From JBIIJL01 sp044233795 (GTDB taxonomy: Bacteria; Pseudomonadota; Gammaproteobacteria; Legionellales; Legionellaceae): 53,338 nt of DNA. The notes below the pieces were generated by a model that saw nothing but the letters and a program-made list of their open reading frames with translations, searched no databases and had not been told where the DNA came from. Positions within the stretch are counted from its first letter, which is position 1; the number at the start of each line of letters is the position of its first letter. The DNA lies in NCBI GenBank assembly GCA_044233795.1, contig JBIIJL010000004.1:1-53338 (forward strand), in the 5' to 3' direction. Both the position numbers and the translations under genes were made by a program. Shown piece after piece: positions 51,077-53,338 of this stretch.

Positions 51077-51107
51077 TACATGACAAAAGACCTGTCATGC
51101 CCGCGCA
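51077..51107. repeat. Dispersed repeat, copy 2
   Basis: TACATGACAAAAGACC then TGTCATGCCCGCGCAG, a direct copy of the repeat at 49046-49077 with differences only in the short middle. It lies between the IS110 and GIY-YIG remnants. Confidence 0.75.
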
Positions 51108-51123
51108 GGGGGGAAACCATCTA

Positions 51124-51225
51124 TCAAAATAATCCAATGCTCAAATTAAGCCACTGAGGGCTAAGCTGCTCAATCAGGTTTCTTTTCCATTGCCTATTCC
51201 ACTGCTTGATGCATTTTTTTCTGGT
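51124..51225 (-). pseudogene. GIY-YIG nuclease-like C-terminal remnant
   Basis: The leftward frame ending at TGA 51126-51124 reads RKKCIKQWNRQWKRNLIEQL and SPQWLNLSIGLF. It resembles the C-terminal REKQIKxWNRxWKxxLIEExNPxWxDL of small GIY-YIG proteins. A stop precedes it and the catalytic GIY...YIG part is missing. The rest of the gap to 51404 shows nothing further. Confidence 0.5.
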
Positions 51226-51404
51226 TTTTCCTCATGCTGCCATTCTCGCCCAGTGCCCGCCAAAATACACATTTAAATTATCTGTCAACTCACCGATACA
51301 CTCCATATAACCTCATTTTGTCGTTCGAGATTATATGATTTTCAATGTATGTCTGAATGTTATATTACTGTGCTACCCTGCCAAACCATAAGTGGAAGCT
51401 ATAT

Positions 51405-51938
51405 CTATTGTTCTTGTTGATAACGGACTATGCTTGCCAATATTTCATTTTTTGCTGCATCAACCCCTTCCCAGCCGTCAACCTTAGCCCACTTGCCCTC
51501 CTCTAAGTCTTTGTAATGACTGAAGAAATGCTCAATGGATTGCAAAAGATATTGTGGGAGATCAAGGTATGTTTGAATAGTAGAGTAAAGATTGCAGACT
51601 TTACTAATTGGTACTGCTATCAATTTCGCATCCACACCCGACTCGTCGGTCATTTTCATCATACCGACCACGCGGCTTCTTACAACAGAGCCACTGATCA
51701 GTGGTGTTGGGGTGACCACCAATACATCAACTGGATCACCATCTTCAGAGAGTGTGTGCGGGATATATCCATAGTTCGCTGGGTAAAACATTGCCGTTGT
51801 AAGAAAACGATCGACAAACAGACCGCCCGTAGCCTTATCAACTTCATATTTAACTGGTTCTCCATTCATTGGAATTTCAATGATGACGTTAACTTCGCTA
51901 GGAACATCCCGACCGCTATTAATATTCATGAGACCCAT
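51405..51938 (-). CDS. ppa: Inorganic pyrophosphatase
   Basis: This family I soluble pyrophosphatase of about 177 residues has KYEVDKATGGLFVDRFL, the YPANYGYIPHTLSEDGDPVD segment with the metal-binding DGDPVDVLV Asp residues, and HFFSHYKDLEEGKWAKVDGW. ATG 51938 is preferred over 51941 because AAGGTG then has 5-base spacing; a third ATG at 51929 is possible. It is a single gene, divergent from the HIT gene. Confidence 0.97.
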   Translation of the reverse strand: MGLMNINSGRDVPSEVNVIIEIPMNGEPVKYEVDKATGGLFVDRFLTTAMFYPANYGYIPHTLSEDGDPVDVLVVTPTPLISGSVVRSRVVGMMKMTDESGVDAKLIAVPISKVCNLYSTIQTYLDLPQYLLQSIEHFFSHYKDLEEGKWAKVDGWEGVDAAKNEILASIVRYQQEQ

Positions 51939-52051
51939 CATTGCACCTTAAAAACCATTAAATTAAAAGACGGCGTATTATGCGTAAATTTATTTTAAAA
52001 GGCTAGGCCATATCATTAGTATTCATCGATCGGATTGTTTTTTTAACTCAA

Positions 52052-52081
52052 TTGTTAAAGACTGCCTGGTAAGCGTATAAT
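52052..52081 (+). promoter_or_regulatory. Candidate sigma70 promoter for the HIT-folE pair
   Basis: TTGTTA (52052-52057), 18 bases and a perfect TATAAT (52076-52081) lie just upstream. The ATG at 52080 falls inside the -10, so translation must begin later. Confidence 0.6.
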
Positions 52082-52109
52082 GTATATTTACCCAATGTTT
52101 GGTTTGCCA

Positions 52110-52451
52110 ATGAATTGTTTGTTTTGCCAAATTGCCGCTAGAGCGATCCCTTCATCTGTACTTTATGAAGACGATGAGATCTTGGCTTTTCGTGACATCA
52201 AACCCCAGGCCCCCACCCACTCGCTGATTATTCCCAAAAAACATATCGCAACCATTGATGATGTGGAAACACAAGATGTGGCTCTCATTGGGAACATGAT
52301 TCTATGCGCAAAAGAACTAGCCGCTCGCGAACACGTCAACGAGTCTGGTTATAGGTTGGTGTTTAATGTGAAAGCCAATGGTGGTCAAGAGGTTTACCAT
52401 ATCCACCTTCATTTGTTGGCTGGACGCAGAATGACCTGGCCCCCAGGTTAA
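52110..52451 (+). CDS. hinT: HIT-family purine nucleoside phosphoramidase-like protein (HinT)
   Basis: This 113-residue histidine-triad protein has MNCLFCQIAARAIPSSVLYE, AFRDIKPQAPTHSLIIPKKH and the triad HIHLH (His97, His99, His101), followed by LLAGRRMTWPPG. It should hydrolyse AMP-N bonds. ATG 52110 fits the family N-terminus; ATG 52095 and 52080 are in frame, but the latter overlaps the -10. folE follows after 19 bases. Confidence 0.93.
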   Translation: MNCLFCQIAARAIPSSVLYEDDEILAFRDIKPQAPTHSLIIPKKHIATIDDVETQDVALIGNMILCAKELAAREHVNESGYRLVFNVKANGGQEVYHIHLHLLAGRRMTWPPG

Positions 52452-52470
52452 TTTTAAGAAGGTTTTTAAT

Positions 52471-53013
52471 ATGCAAAATTTGTATAAACAGTTATTAAAA
52501 GAGATAGGCGAAGACGTAAATCGAGAAGGGCTTCGCGATACTCCAAAGCGTGCTGCAAGTGCAATCGCTCATTTAACTAAAGGCTATCAAGAAAATCTTG
52601 AGGATATTCTTAACGGTGCCCTTTTTAAAACTGACATGAGTGAAATGGTGATTGTCAGAGATATTGAATTATACTCATTATGCGAACATCATTTGCTCCC
52701 TTTTTTGGGTAAATGTCATATCGGTTATATGCCTAACGGCCAGGTGCTCGGCGTATCGAAAATTGCCCGAGTAGTTGATTTATATTCCCGCCGTTTACAA
52801 ATTCAAGAACGCTTAACCGCTGAAATTGCAAATTGCATCTTAAATGCGACTCAAGCCTATGGGGTTGCTGTTATCCTAGAGGCTCAACACCTTTGTATGA
52901 TGATGCGCGGGGTTGAGAAGCAAAATTCAGTCATGACCACGTCAGTGATGTTAGGGCAGTTTCGCACAAATGCAGCTAGCCGGATGGAGTTTTTAAATTT
53001 GTGCCGAAAATAA
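52471..53013 (+). CDS. folE: GTP cyclohydrolase I (type IA)
   Basis: This 180-residue enzyme makes dihydroneopterin triphosphate from GTP for folate synthesis; it also feeds deazapurine synthesis, where queE acts. Zinc ligands are Cys71 and His74 (LCEHHLLPF) and Cys142 (AQHLCMMMRG). GLSKIARVV-type VLGVSKIARVVDLYSRRLQI is present. AAGAAGG is 8 bases before the ATG. Confidence 0.97.
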   Translation: MQNLYKQLLKEIGEDVNREGLRDTPKRAASAIAHLTKGYQENLEDILNGALFKTDMSEMVIVRDIELYSLCEHHLLPFLGKCHIGYMPNGQVLGVSKIARVVDLYSRRLQIQERLTAEIANCILNATQAYGVAVILEAQHLCMMMRGVEKQNSVMTTSVMLGQFRTNAASRMEFLNLCRK

Positions 53014-53200
53014 GCAACGTATGTGGAGCATCCCGCTAAAATTTTCAAGCAAAAAAATGTATTCAAAGGATTAGGGCTCTTTATATGATTTAAATTTTTA
53101 AATCATAATAAACATTTTACGTCCAAACTTCGCCAGACACATTTCTATATTGCTGTTGCAAGTTTTAATCAAAAAAAGGACATTAATTTAATTTTTTTTG

Positions 53201-53206
53201 TATAAT
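53201..53206 (+). promoter_or_regulatory. Candidate -10 element upstream of the last gene
   Basis: A perfect TATAAT follows a T-run. The best -35 candidate (GACATT at 53179-53184, 16-base spacer) is poor, so the promoter is only suggested. Apart from this and the dyad below, the 310-base stretch 53014-53323 shows no gene. Confidence 0.35.
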
Positions 53207-53241
53207 AAAAGGGTTATGTCCGTAAAATGCTGTAAATTCGG

Positions 53242-53267
53242 GATGACAAATTAGGAATTGAGTCATC
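53242..53267. promoter_or_regulatory. 26-bp dyad upstream of the last gene
   Basis: GATGAC and GTCATC form the outer arms, with AATT on each side of AGG inside, giving symmetry over 26 bp. It lies between the candidate -10 and the ATG at 53324, and is flanked on each side by AAATTCGG (about 53233 and 53271). It could be an operator or a leader hairpin. Confidence 0.4.
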
Positions 53268-53323
53268 GCTAAAATTCGGTACTATTGAGTTGTGAGTAAC
53301 AATAACAACCGAGGAGAATAGCG

Positions 53324-53338
53324 ATGACGGATTACAAT
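53324..53338 (+). CDS. Start of an unidentified gene (runs off the window)
   Basis: ATG 53324 opens a frame reading MTDYN to the window end. GAGGAGA (53311-53317) lies 6 bases upstream, a strong ribosome-binding site. Nothing can be said about the product. Confidence 0.6.

Noticed and set aside
1..53338. CRISPR array or toxin-antitoxin module
   Set aside because: No regularly spaced repeat series was seen, and no small gene pair with recognisable toxin or antitoxin features.

Overview
This window looks like a chromosomal segment of a Legionellales-type gammaproteobacterium (Legionella / Coxiella / Berkiella / Aquicella-like). The strongest pointers are the Dot/Icm type IVB secretion genes dotD-dotC-dotB, dotA-icmV and icmW-icmX. 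Three eukaryote/Gram-positive-style isoprenoid genes (mevalonate decarboxylase, mevalonate kinase, type 2 IPP isomerase) fit the same order. The core operon order is otherwise classically gammaproteobacterial. I cannot name the species.

Layout. 1-3.9 kb: 5' part of a type 2 isopentenyl-diphosphate isomerase gene (leftward), then a four-gene Mla-like phospholipid transport operon (STAS-MlaE fusion, MlaF, MlaD, lipoprotein). 4.1-6.2 kb: pal, cpoB, queE. 6.3-8.1 kb: mevalonate decarboxylase and mevalonate kinase. 8.1-12.8 kb: ftsB and eno (leftward) with a dienelactone-hydrolase-like gene lodged between them on the other strand, then a DUF47/Pit phosphate pair and a small orphan gene. 12.9-20.7 kb: adenosine-deaminase family gene, rpoH, ftsX-ftsE-ftsY (leftward), then two M16 peptidase-like genes and rsmD (rightward).

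20.9-31.3 kb: the Dot/Icm locus. Between dotDCB and dotA-icmV sits a translationally coupled two-gene cassette: a CphA/GshAB-like ATP-grasp ligase and a glutamate-decarboxylase-like PLP enzyme. It looks AT-richer than its neighbours and is the best candidate for an undescribed system, possibly making a small amide or amine product.

31.3-39.5 kb: leftward core genes: heptosyltransferase, zinc-finger protein, miaA, mutL, amidase, tsaE, the NAD(P)HX repair fusion, sspB and sspA. 39.7-48.8 kb: rplM-rpsI, a membrane protein of unknown function, a thioredoxin-like ferredoxin, and the thrS-infC-rpmI-rplT-pheS-pheT-ihfA block, whose infC starts at the rare codon ATT. 48.9-51.4 kb: tRNA-Val(GAC) followed by a decayed accessory patch with IS4, IS110 and GIY-YIG remnants, two copies of a ~31-bp repeat, an XRE-like regulator and an unknown coiled-coil gene. 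51.4-53.3 kb: ppa, a HIT-family gene, folE, and the first codons of a further gene behind a promoter-like region with a 26-bp dyad.

Several starts differ from the longest open frame: TTG for mlaD and dotB, GTG for the Mla lipoprotein and ihfA, ATT for infC. These were chosen from ribosome-binding-site spacing and family N-termini. No searches or folding programs were run; family assignments come from recognising motifs in the translations.
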